A stretch of DNA of 64,000 nucleotides from Nocardiopsis sp. YSL2. Its GTDB lineage: Bacteria > Actinomycetota > Actinomycetes > Streptosporangiales > Streptosporangiaceae. Position 1 is the first letter of the stretch. The number at the start of each line of letters is the position of its first letter. The notes beneath the pieces were generated by a model, which was not told the origin of the DNA, did not search any database, and saw only the letters and a program-made list of their open reading frames with translations. Of this stretch, positions 43,276 through 51,247 are shown piece by piece. The stretch covers positions 1,488,001-1,552,000 of the forward strand of contig NZ_JAMOAO010000001.1 in assembly GCF_030555055.1 (NCBI RefSeq), given 5' to 3'. Position numbers and translations under genes: made by a program.

Positions 43276-43812
43276 ATGCACGAGATGTCCCCTCGCCGGC
43301 CTCCGCCGCTGGTCGTTCCACAGCAGAGTACGACGACTGTCGTGCCTCCCAAACGGCTGAGCTTCGATGATCCCGCCCGGTCCGGGATCGTGCTCGGTCC
43401 GGATCCGCACCACGTCCGAATCGCCCGTTCCTGGGCGCACCAAGCCGCACACACCACACCCAACGCGGCGTTTCCACTGGTCGCCGTGGTCAGCGAACTG
43501 GTCGACAATTCCCTGCGCCACACCCGATCCGGCGACCCCAACGGCACCACCCGCGTCGTCATCGAACGCCGACCCTTCGCATACGTCCTGACCGTCACCG
43601 ACAACGGACCCCGCCCTGGGCCTACTATCCCTGTCCCCCGCATTCAGGACCCCGACAACCTGCTCGCGGCCGGTGGCTATGGGCTCCGACTCGTCGACAC
43701 CCTCGCCGCTTACTGGGACTGGTCCGGCACGGCGGGAGGCCCCCTCACCGTCCGTGCCCTCCTGGAACACGGTGATGAGCGCTGTCTGGCCTCGGAAGCG
43801 GCGCAGGTATGA
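43276..43812 (+). CDS. HATPase-domain (RsbW-like) protein, first gene of the RiPP operon
   Basis: About 178 residues. The GHKL/HATPase_c_2 fold shows the N-box VSELVDNSLRHT, G1 VTDNGPRPG and GGYGLRLVDTL. Such small ATPases are common in actinomycetes as anti-sigma-like regulators. The stop overlaps the radical SAM start (ATGA), so the two are coupled. ATG 43276 (after AGGTACGAAC) is chosen; ATG 43216 and 43285 are alternatives. Its role in peptide maturation or control is unknown. Confidence 0.72.
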   Translation: MHEMSPRRPPPLVVPQQSTTTVVPPKRLSFDDPARSGIVLGPDPHHVRIARSWAHQAAHTTPNAAFPLVAVVSELVDNSLRHTRSGDPNGTTRVVIERRPFAYVLTVTDNGPRPGPTIPVPRIQDPDNLLAAGGYGLRLVDTLAAYWDWSGTAGGPLTVRALLEHGDERCLASEAAQV

Positions 43813-44915
43813 GCCGGTTGAGCTCCACCTTCCACACGCTCATCCTGCAGCCGACCACCCTGTGCAACCTGAACTGCTCCTACTGCTACTTGTGCCCCAG
43901 TGAGCGCCGGTCTCGCGTCGAGATGTCCGTTGACGTCGCTCGCGCGGTCGCGGCCGGGGTCCGCGAACAGCAGAGCGGCCATGTGGTCGACGTGGTCTGG
44001 CATGGCGGGGAGCCGCTGACCACTCGGCGTGAGCACTTCCGCGATCTCGTGGAGGCGTTCGAACCGCTCCGGCAGCAGGGAAAGATCCGCCACTACGTGC
44101 AGACCAACGCGACGCTCATCGATGACGCATGGTGTGATTTCCTCACTGCCCACGACTTCCACGTCGGCGTAAGTATCGATGGCCCCGAGATCGCCAACAG
44201 CAACCGCGTGGACTGGTCGGGAACTCCCGTCCACCGGCGCATCATGCGCGGTGTTGACATGCTGCGAGGACACGGGATCGAGTTCTCCGCCATCTGTGTC
44301 GCCACCGCCGAGAGCATCACTGACCCAGGTCCGCTGTTCGACTTCTTCGAGGTCTTGGGAGCCAGGAGCGTCGGTTTCAACATCGAGGAGTTCGAGGGTG
44401 CCAACACCACCAGGGAAACCGTCGATCCACTCGCCGTGCGCCGGTTCTGGCGGGAGATGTTCGAGCGCCTGAGCCGTGGGAGCCGGATGAGGGTTCGGGA
44501 GGCCGACCGCCTCCTGGGGTATCTGGCCGACGTCAAAGCCGGGCGCGGACCCGGATGGGTGAGCGCCCCCCACGACCCCATCCCCACCGTGGGCACCAGC
44601 GGGGACACCGTCGTGCTCTCCCCGGAACTCCTCGGAGTTCGGGCTCCGGCCTACGACGACTTCATCGTGGGCAACGTTCTTGAGACTTCTCTGCCCTCCA
44701 TCGTCGCCCGGGCCCGTGAGGCCGCCTACGTCAAGGAGCACTTCCAAGTCGTGGAGCGGTGTCAGCGGACGTGCGACTTCTTCGCGTTCTGCCAGGGCGG
44801 GCAGGCCTCCAACCGCTACTTCGAGACCGGCGGCTTCGCCACCACCGAGACCGCCTATTGCCGTAACGCCAAGCAGGAACTCGTCCTCGCTCTGGCCGAG
44901 AACATGGGAGTCTGA
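43809..44915 (+). CDS. amcB: Radical SAM peptide maturase, cyclophane-forming type (AmcB-like)
   Basis: 368 residues. The 4Fe-4S motif is CNLNCSYC (about 18-25), followed by HGGEPL and VSIDGP typical of the radical SAM barrel. The C-terminal region has a compact SPASM-like cysteine set (RCQRTCDFFAFCQGG and a later AYCRNAK), enough for auxiliary clusters. It is flanked by the coupled ATPase gene and by a precursor gene that begins at the base after its stop. Such enzymes cross-link an aromatic side chain to the beta-carbon of a residue two positions on. The AmcB naming is from memory of actinobacterial multi-cyclophane systems. Confidence 0.83.
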   Translation: MSRLSSTFHTLILQPTTLCNLNCSYCYLCPSERRSRVEMSVDVARAVAAGVREQQSGHVVDVVWHGGEPLTTRREHFRDLVEAFEPLRQQGKIRHYVQTNATLIDDAWCDFLTAHDFHVGVSIDGPEIANSNRVDWSGTPVHRRIMRGVDMLRGHGIEFSAICVATAESITDPGPLFDFFEVLGARSVGFNIEEFEGANTTRETVDPLAVRRFWREMFERLSRGSRMRVREADRLLGYLADVKAGRGPGWVSAPHDPIPTVGTSGDTVVLSPELLGVRAPAYDDFIVGNVLETSLPSIVARAREAAYVKEHFQVVERCQRTCDFFAFCQGGQASNRYFETGGFATTETAYCRNAKQELVLALAENMGV

Positions 44916-45083
44916 GTGAGCATCTTGGCAGCGCTGGAGAACGAGCCGCAGGTCGACGACCTCATCGGCCGCCTCCCCCCGACCACACCCATCAGCGGGT
45001 TCGATAATCGCGACACCTGGGACAACCGGGGCGGTGGTTCGTTCGACAACCGCCCTACATGGGACAACTGGAAGAAGGGCTAG
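44916..45083 (+). CDS. amcA: RiPP precursor peptide with duplicated FDNRxTWDN core (AmcA-like)
   Basis: A 55-residue ORF beginning GTG at the base after the maturase TGA and ending at TAG 45081-45083. The leader (MSILAALENE and onward to about residue 27) is acidic and hydrophobic. The core holds two repeats, FDNRDTWDNR and FDNRPTWDNW, joined by GGGS and ended by KKG. The four motifs FDN, WDN, FDN and WDN fit the aromatic-x-Asn pattern in which radical SAM enzymes make three-residue cyclophanes. There is no Cys or Ser-rich core, so lanthionine chemistry is excluded. The downstream gene starts 8 bases later. Confidence 0.85.
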   Translation: MSILAALENEPQVDDLIGRLPPTTPISGFDNRDTWDNRGGGSFDNRPTWDNWKKG

Positions 45084-45091
45084 GGATCCGC

Positions 45092-45646
45092 ATGGAAACC
45101 GCCACCATCCGGGGCGCGAAGGTACTCCTGCCCAGCGAGGACGATGCGCCGGTGACGTCGTGGCCGTTCGCGAGTCCCTCGGCCGACGAGAAGGTCGCCA
45201 ACATCGATTTCCGTGGTGTGGACCTGGGCTCGCACCGCCTGGTCGACATCTCGCTGGAGCGGTGCCGCTTCACCGGTTCCCGGCTCATGGGAGTGTCGAT
45301 GACCCGGACATCCCTCAAGGACGTGCTGTTCGAGGGCTGCCGATTCGACTACTCGACGTGGGATCAGGTGAAGGTGAATGGTGCCGTGGCGTTCGTGAAC
45401 TGCTCTTTCAGAGAGACCGGCATCGCGAGGAGTGACCTTCGGGGCGCGGTGTTCGATGAGTGTGCCTTCGGCCCCGAGATCACGTCCACCAAGATGTCCG
45501 GCACGGATCTACGGGGAAGCGACCTGTCTGGGTTGTCCGGACTGCCATCGCTGGTTGGGGCTCAGGTGACGGAGACCCAACTGCGGCAGCTCACCGAGGC
45601 GATGGTCCGGGACCTGAAGCTCGCGGTGGCGGAGATCAGCCCTTAA
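45092..45646 (+). CDS. Pentapeptide-repeat protein of the RiPP operon
   Basis: 184 residues with repeated A(D/N)LxX-like units: ANIDFRGVDL, CRFTGSRLMG, TSLKDVLFEGCRFDY, CSFRETGIARSDLRGAVFDE, MSGTDLRGSDLSGL, which should fold as a right-handed quadrilateral beta-helix. The length is close to MfpA, a DNA-mimic that protects gyrase, and PRPs serve as immunity factors in microcin B17 and albicidin clusters. Immunity is therefore a reasonable guess, though a scaffold role is also possible. ATG 45092 follows the precursor stop by 8 bases; AAGGGC before that stop is the likely ribosome site. Confidence 0.78.
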   Translation: METATIRGAKVLLPSEDDAPVTSWPFASPSADEKVANIDFRGVDLGSHRLVDISLERCRFTGSRLMGVSMTRTSLKDVLFEGCRFDYSTWDQVKVNGAVAFVNCSFRETGIARSDLRGAVFDECAFGPEITSTKMSGTDLRGSDLSGLSGLPSLVGAQVTETQLRQLTEAMVRDLKLAVAEISP

Positions 45647-45690
45647 CGGGACAGCCACGAAGTTTCGGGTGGTTCGATCTGGGGGTGCGC

Positions 45691-45723
45691 CCGGGCCCCG
45701 TCAGGTGTTCTGGCGGGGCCCGG
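45691..45723. terminator. Hairpin closing the RiPP operon and the facing gene
   Basis: CCGGGCCCCG pairs with CGGGGCCCGG across 13 bases, between the stop of the pentapeptide gene (+) and that of an ATPase gene (-). Confidence 0.75.
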
Positions 45724-45728
45724 TGCCG

Positions 45729-46223
45729 TCAGCGGGTGAAGACGTAGGGGCGCATGTTCTCCGGGGCAGCGCCCGGGTCCATCGCGAACTCCGCCCAGAC
45801 GTGGGTGCCGAGGTCGGCCCAGGGGGCGAGGCGGAAGTGTCCCCAGGCTGTGGAGAGGTTCTCGACCAGGACGAGGCCGCGTTGGCCCTCCGCCCAGTCC
45901 CACTCGTCGCTGGAGCGCTCGGCGGGGATGCGGGGCACCCCTCCTCCCCCGCCGCAGTCGCTGAGGGACACGCGCAGGGTGCCCGGGCCGGGCATGGACA
46001 GGGCCCTGATGACCTCGCCGCCCGTGCGGCCGGAGTCGGTGTACTTGATCCCGTTGGCGAAGAGTTCGCTGGTGACGAGCTGGAGGGTGTCGACCAGGTC
46101 GGGGTCGAATCCGGCCAGGTCGGCGGCGAGGTCGGCGCGGACCCGGGAGAGCTGGGAGAGGTCACCCGGGTAGGTGCGGTGTTCCCAGAAGACGGTCGGG
46201 CGCTTGGTGACGGTCGCGGGCAT
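45729..46223 (-). CDS. RsbW-like ATP-binding regulatory protein
   Basis: 164 residues, HATPase_c_2 fold: N-box TSELFANGIKYTDSG, G1 DCGGGGGVP, and EGQRGLVLVENLS. It resembles the many actinomycete anti-sigma-factor-like kinases. Its ATG overlaps the upstream stop as TGATG, so it is translated with the preceding gene. Partner and targets are unknown. Confidence 0.82.
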   Translation of the reverse strand: MPATVTKRPTVFWEHRTYPGDLSQLSRVRADLAADLAGFDPDLVDTLQLVTSELFANGIKYTDSGRTGGEVIRALSMPGPGTLRVSLSDCGGGGGVPRIPAERSSDEWDWAEGQRGLVLVENLSTAWGHFRLAPWADLGTHVWAEFAMDPGAAPENMRPYVFTR

Positions 46224-46606
46224 CAGACGGCCACCGCCTCGGCGCGGCGGGGCGACGGGACGGGGGCGAGCAGGTCGCCCGCCGGGGGCCGGGCGGTCCA
46301 CTGGTCGAGGCGGCGCAGGGCGTCGGCCTGGACGCGGGCGAGGTCGCGTTCGGTCTCGAAGGCCCGGTAGTAGCCGCGCACCAGGGCGACCTCTTCGGCC
46401 GGGATCGGCGCGGGCGGCGGGACCAGACGGGGAGTCGGGCGCGGAGCGGTCCGGGTGAGCACGGGCTCCGGCAGGGGCGCGTAGCGGCGGACGCGGGTGG
46501 AGCGGCGCCGGCGGGCGGCCACCGAATGGCGTCCGCGCGCGGGAGTGAACAGGGCCTTCAGGGAGGCGAGGGCATGCCTGAGGACGGCAGGGCTAGACTG
46601 AGCCAT
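46223..46606 (-). CDS. Arg/Pro-rich hypothetical protein coupled to the RsbW-like gene
   Basis: About 127 residues, basic in the first half (RRRRSTRVRRYAP), Pro-rich in the middle, and helical near EVALVRGYYRAFETERDLAR. No membrane segment. ATG at 46604-46606; a GTG at 46648 would add 14 codons. The TGATG overlap with the ATPase gene suggests a functional pair. No family recognised. Confidence 0.62.
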   Translation of the reverse strand: MAQSSPAVLRHALASLKALFTPARGRHSVAARRRRSTRVRRYAPLPEPVLTRTAPRPTPRLVPPPAPIPAEEVALVRGYYRAFETERDLARVQADALRRLDQWTARPPAGDLLAPVPSPRRAEAVAV

Positions 46607-46894
46607 GTCGGCAATCTTTCTGGTTAAAAGGTGAACATTGCTGGCCACGGCCTCGGGCGCCGGTTAGCGCCGCGGGGCCTCCGCTTGTTGGGTTGTGTTT
46701 GCGACAAAGAATAGGGCATGGCGGGGTCGAGGGAGAACTTTTCGGAATGGGCGTTCGGACTTTGTTCGAATTCCGGCCCATCGACCCAGTTCAGCGACCC
46801 GTGCGATCGGCCAGACAGAAAGCTCCGACCGTGCCGAAAGAAATCTCTTTGTCGGAATATGCGCCGTTTTTGAGGGAAATGTGAACCCACGCCG
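46607..46894. other. AT-richer promoter region without a supported gene
   Basis: About 290 bp, visibly less GC-rich than its surroundings. On the minus strand TATTCT (about 46706-46711) could serve as a -10 for the downstream minus-strand pair. Small plus-strand frames here have no ribosome site and are not credited. Confidence 0.4.
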
Positions 46895-46929
46895 AAGGGG
46901 GTGTTCCGGCCGTGCCGGAACGCCCCCTT
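46895..46929 (-). terminator. 16-bp hairpin after the double glycosyltransferase gene
   Basis: Sixteen pairs, one a G-T wobble, around the loop CGT (arms 46895-46910 and 46914-46929), 11 bases past the stop codon at 46940. Confidence 0.82.
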
Positions 46930-46939
46930 GGAGTCGGTG

Positions 46940-49153
46940 TCAGGACCGGGCGACGGGCGCCGCGGAGGCGTCCTCGGGGACCTTGCCGCGCACCACCAGG
47001 TCGCTCCACAGCGAGCGGACCCGGTCCAGCCCGTACGCGCCCGTCACCTCGGCGCGCGCCCGCTCGGCCTCGGCGGCGAAGCGGCCCTCGGACACCATCG
47101 CGTGGATCGCCTCGGCCATGGCGACCGCGTCGGCGTGGATCCAGTGCGGGTCGTAGATGGTGTCCGCGCCCGGCCACGGCAGCAGCGCGGGCACCCCGCC
47201 CGAGGCCGCGCACTCGGCCGGCGCCAGGTGGAACGACTCGTCGTCACTGGTGGAGAGCATGAACCCCACCCGCCGCAGCCACGTGGCCACGTCCGGCCCG
47301 AACGGGTCGAACACCACGCCGGAGGCGAGCTTCTCGTCCCGCTGGATCCGGCGGTACACCCGCTCGAAGTAGGAGCGCTCCTCCGGCCGGTTCCAGATCC
47401 ACCAGTACTCCCACGGCTGCTTGGTCTTGACCGAGAGCGTGTACCTGGGGTCCATCCGCCGCAGCTCGGAGACCACGTCCAGCCCGCGGTCCAGCCGCTT
47501 GCGCGAGGGCGCGATCCCGACCATGCCCAGCGAGTACTCCGCTCCGGCCAGCTTGGGCCGCGCCAGCTGGGCGTCGTCCACCCAGTTGGGCACGACCACG
47601 ACCTTGTCGGACGGCCACCCCGTGATCTCGCGCGTCAGGTCCGCGTAGTGCGGGCTCACGCACACCACGGCGTCGACCTTGCCGATGTCGAGCTTGCGCG
47701 GCCACTCCGCGTACAGCTCGAACCGGTGCAGCCGGACGATGAGCCGCTGGTCGGGCCGCTTCCACTTGGCGTAGAACAGCGCGTTGGGCCCGCACCACTC
47801 ACAGATGACCACGTCGGCCCAGCCCGCCAGCTCACGCGAGCGGTACTGGTCGTGGGCGTTGAGCCCCTCCCACTGGTCGATGCGCACGTCCAGACCGGGC
47901 AGGGCGTCGAGGTACTCCGCCAGCCGGGTGAAGAACTTCAGGTCGTGGCCGGCCACGACCACCTTGAGCGGGCGCTCGGGGTCGGCGCCCTCCGGCGCCG
48001 TGGGCAGCGCCTCGGCCAGGTAGCCGCGCAACCGCTCGGCCGCCCGCTCCAGCGTGTGCGCGGCCGCCGCGTCCCGGCACCGCCGCGCCGCGTCCGCGTA
48101 CAGCTCGCGGTCTGCGTAGGCCCGGGCCACGACCTCGGCGACCGAACCGATGTCCGCCCCGGCGAAGAGCGGGTAGTCGGCGCCCAGCAGCGCCTCGTGC
48201 ATGGGAGTGCGGTTGAGCACGACCGGCAGTCCGAGCGCGCCCAGCTCCAGCACCTTGGTGGACAGCTCCAGGCTCGCGTCCATGGACGGGTCGCGCCAGG
48301 ACAGACCGAAGTCGCAGTCGGCGGACTGGCGGAGCGCCTCGGCCCGCGCCATGCCGCCGCGCCAGTCCACGTGCTCGGTGGACTCCAGGGCGCGGCGCAT
48401 GTGTTTGGACCAGTCGGCGGGCTCTGCGTGGATCTTGTCGCCGATCATCACCATCTCGGCGTCGACGCCGAGTCGGCCGAGGCGCTCGGGCAGCTCGGTC
48501 ATCTCCAGGGTGTTCCAGCGCGGCGCGAACTTGCCCGTGTAGGCGATGCGCGTGCGCGCGTGCACCTGGCCGTCCGCCTGGACGCCCTCGGGCACCACGA
48601 CCACGGGCGGGAAGAGCACGGAGCGCCCGCACGCGGCGGGCACCGACGACTCCAGGAACGCACGCAGTTCCTCGGTCTGGCAGAGCAGGAACCGGGAGGC
48701 CAGCGCGATCTCGGTGAGCTCGGCGGTGGTGGCGGCGGTCAGCTCGCCGACGCTGTGCGGGAAGTCGGTGAGGTAGGTCCACAGCCGTCCGGCCAGGGCC
48801 TCCTCCTGGGCGGCGAGCCCCGCCAGGCGGCGGCCGCGGACCACGACGAGGTCGAAGGGACGGCGCTCGTGCTGCCGGGTGATGAGCTCGACGGCCTGCT
48901 CCGGGGTGAGCCCGCGCGGGCCCCGCTCGGGCACGAGGTCGTCCTCGTAGGGGCGCAGCAGCCGGATGCCGGGCACGTCGGCCAGCGGTGCGACGAGCCG
49001 GTCGGTGCGTACCGGCGCCTTGAGCAGGAGTGTCACCTCGCATCCGGCCGCGGCCAGGGCCTGCGCCATCGACTGCGCCCAGATCGCGGAACCGTCGATG
49101 ATGTTGAGGTCCACGTCCCCGTACAGGAGCGCGCGCGGAGAAGGTGTACTCAC
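46940..49153 (-). CDS. Two-domain glycosyltransferase (GT4-like repeats)
   Basis: 737 residues that look like two GT-B glycosyltransferases in tandem. The first half (about 8-380) has the start ALLYGDVDLNIIDGSAIWAQ and the donor-site region LELSTKVLELGALGLPVVLN. The second (about 395-730) has KVVVAGHDLKFFTRL, VVVPNWVD, and DDESFHLAPAECAASGGVP. No signal peptide or membrane helix. Both halves keep a C-terminal acidic donor-site residue pattern, so it may add two sugars. GTG at 49151-49153 after AAGGGAAG. It probably builds a surface glycan with the nearby WecB/WecC-like enzymes. Confidence 0.82.
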   Translation of the reverse strand: MSTPSPRALLYGDVDLNIIDGSAIWAQSMAQALAAAGCEVTLLLKAPVRTDRLVAPLADVPGIRLLRPYEDDLVPERGPRGLTPEQAVELITRQHERRPFDLVVVRGRRLAGLAAQEEALAGRLWTYLTDFPHSVGELTAATTAELTEIALASRFLLCQTEELRAFLESSVPAACGRSVLFPPVVVVPEGVQADGQVHARTRIAYTGKFAPRWNTLEMTELPERLGRLGVDAEMVMIGDKIHAEPADWSKHMRRALESTEHVDWRGGMARAEALRQSADCDFGLSWRDPSMDASLELSTKVLELGALGLPVVLNRTPMHEALLGADYPLFAGADIGSVAEVVARAYADRELYADAARRCRDAAAAHTLERAAERLRGYLAEALPTAPEGADPERPLKVVVAGHDLKFFTRLAEYLDALPGLDVRIDQWEGLNAHDQYRSRELAGWADVVICEWCGPNALFYAKWKRPDQRLIVRLHRFELYAEWPRKLDIGKVDAVVCVSPHYADLTREITGWPSDKVVVVPNWVDDAQLARPKLAGAEYSLGMVGIAPSRKRLDRGLDVVSELRRMDPRYTLSVKTKQPWEYWWIWNRPEERSYFERVYRRIQRDEKLASGVVFDPFGPDVATWLRRVGFMLSTSDDESFHLAPAECAASGGVPALLPWPGADTIYDPHWIHADAVAMAEAIHAMVSEGRFAAEAERARAEVTGAYGLDRVRSLWSDLVVRGKVPEDASAAPVARS

Positions 49154-49211
49154 GTTCTTCCCTTCGGATGCTTTCGGGTGTCCCGCGCGGAGCGGTGAGT
49201 GCGACGGGGGA

Positions 49212-50984
49212 TCAACCGATCGCGCCTGTCGATGCGTCGGCGGCGCTGTGGGCGGGACCGTCCGCCCCGCCTCCGGGTGCCGTGCCGTGGTCCGGCCCCA
49301 GCGCCAGCAGGCGGCTGCCGCGGCGGTTCCACTCGGCCGGGTTCCAGCCGCGGCGCAACAGCGGTGTCCTGGCCAGTTCCGGCGTCACGGCACTCACGAA
49401 AACATACTGGGTGCCGTGGGAGCGCGCGCGGTCGAAGAAGCCCTGCCCGCCCGCGTCACCGCCGGTGTCCTCGGAGCCGTCGGAGGCGGGGGCGGGGGCG
49501 CCGACGGCGTCGGCTCCCGAGCACTCGGCCGCGCAGACCAGGTCGGCGAGGCGGTCGGCGCCCACGTGCCCGGTCCACGGGTAGGCCCACGGGGCGGTGG
49601 CGCGTTCGGCCAGTGCGGCCCAGCCGTCGGTGCCGAGCCCGCCGATGCGGGGCCGGTCGCCGTCGCGGGTGAGCTCCTCGGGGGTGTCCGGGGCGTTGAA
49701 GCGCGCCGAGCGCACGGTCACGCCCTCGGCCCGCAGCCGCTGCACACCGGGCAGGCGGGCCGCGGCACCGGGCACCACGACCTCGGTGGGGCGCAGAGTG
49801 GCCGCGAGCAGGTCGTCGGCGAGCTGGTCGGCCTCCGCCTCGCCCGCGGGGTCGGCCAGGACGGCCACCGAGCGCCCGCGCAGGGGCAGTCGGGCGCCGG
49901 GCGTGTCGGTGTCCAGGTCGAGTCCCTCCAGGATCTCGGCGAGGCGCACCGGGGTGGCCGCGTCGAAGAACACCTGGCGGAGCATGGTGCGCTGCTCCGC
50001 GGAACTGGGCACGGCGGCGCGCAGGCGCGGCACGGACACCGCCAGGTCCTCGCCGCCGGTCCGCGCCGGGTCGGCGTGCGCCACGACGTGGGCGCCGCAG
50101 GCCCAGGCCCGCCGGCGGACGCGTTCGTGGTCGGGTCCCGCACCGGGGATGACCGCGACGTTGGCGGCGCGCAGGGCGTCGGCCAGGTCGGGTGAGTCGG
50201 CGTCGGTGACCCCGGCGCCCAGGTCCGTGAGCAGTTCGGGAACGCTGTCACCCTCCCCGGAGCGGACGTAGACCGCCTCGGGGCCGCGGACGAGGTCGGC
50301 GGCGACGGGGTTGAACTGGTGCAGGGGCACGCCGGCGTCGCCGTCGTGGACCCGGTCGAAGCCCAGCTCGCGCAGGGCCGGCGGGGCGGGTGCGTCGTCG
50401 AGCAGGACCGCGGGGATGCCGCGGGCGGCGGCCGACTCCAGCACCCAGTGCAGGGCTCGGGTGCGGTCGACCACGGCGGGGTCGCCCACGTGGGCCCACG
50501 GGGATCCGGGGGCCGCCGCGGAGGACGAGACCAGGACCAGGTCCACGTCCACGCCGTCCATGACGATCTGGGCGTCGTGGGGGCGCAGCGGCACGGTCCG
50601 CACGTAGGGGTCGACGGCCTGCTGGATGGCGGGGCCGACGACGGTGGCGACGACGAGCAGGTCCTCGCGTCCGCCCACGACGCCGGTGAGAAGGCGGGCC
50701 TCCTGGCGGTCGGTGTCGAAGGAGCGCACGGGCTCGGCTCCGGGCCGACGGCGCTCGGTGTGTCTGGTGGTGCCGCTGCGGCGCCAGAGGCGGTAGAGGT
50801 CACGTGGAAGCTTGACCAGTGAGCGGCCGGGTCGTTTGGCGGCCGCGGTCAGTGCCCGTCCCACCTGCAGCGAGGTGGAACCCTCCACGGCGGCCAGGCG
50901 CGAGCGCGCCTCCTGGAGTTGTGCCTCGCGCTCGGCGAGGGCCTGCCGGAGCTGTTCGGTCTGGCTCTGTTCACGCCGTTTCAC
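49212..50984 (-). CDS. Large hypothetical protein of the glycan locus
   Basis: 590 residues. An N-terminal coiled coil (REQSQTEQLRQALAEREAQL, about 4-40) leads to a basic linker, then an alpha/beta region (DLLVVATVV, VDLVLVSSS, PAVLLDDAPAP, VAVIPGAGPD, SVAVLADPAG) that resembles the Rossmann folds of GT-B enzymes without recognisable donor motifs. GTG at 50982-50984 after AAGGTGG. It is followed after 58 bases by the two-domain glycosyltransferase, likely in one operon. Possibly a degenerate glycosyltransferase; unproven. Confidence 0.6.
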   Translation of the reverse strand: MKRREQSQTEQLRQALAEREAQLQEARSRLAAVEGSTSLQVGRALTAAAKRPGRSLVKLPRDLYRLWRRSGTTRHTERRRPGAEPVRSFDTDRQEARLLTGVVGGREDLLVVATVVGPAIQQAVDPYVRTVPLRPHDAQIVMDGVDVDLVLVSSSAAAPGSPWAHVGDPAVVDRTRALHWVLESAAARGIPAVLLDDAPAPPALRELGFDRVHDGDAGVPLHQFNPVAADLVRGPEAVYVRSGEGDSVPELLTDLGAGVTDADSPDLADALRAANVAVIPGAGPDHERVRRRAWACGAHVVAHADPARTGGEDLAVSVPRLRAAVPSSAEQRTMLRQVFFDAATPVRLAEILEGLDLDTDTPGARLPLRGRSVAVLADPAGEAEADQLADDLLAATLRPTEVVVPGAAARLPGVQRLRAEGVTVRSARFNAPDTPEELTRDGDRPRIGGLGTDGWAALAERATAPWAYPWTGHVGADRLADLVCAAECSGADAVGAPAPASDGSEDTGGDAGGQGFFDRARSHGTQYVFVSAVTPELARTPLLRRGWNPAEWNRRGSRLLALGPDHGTAPGGGADGPAHSAADASTGAIG

Positions 50985-51247
50985 GGTCTGCCACCTTGCG
51001 TTCTGGTCGGATCGGCGAGCCCGCCGCGTTCGTCGCGTGTGTCGGTTCCGACGCCGCCGGGTGGTGTGCCCGGCGCGTTCCCGGCGTGGTCCGGATGCCC
51101 TTGGTCAGGCGCACGGACCGGGGCCGGAGCCGAAGGCTCTCATCTGAGTGAGGTAGGCCGTCCCGGCGCGAAGCGCCCGGCGATGGTGGGCGACGGGCGG
51201 ACGCGGCCGTCGGTCTGCAGGGAGACGGGGACGAACATGGCATGGGA

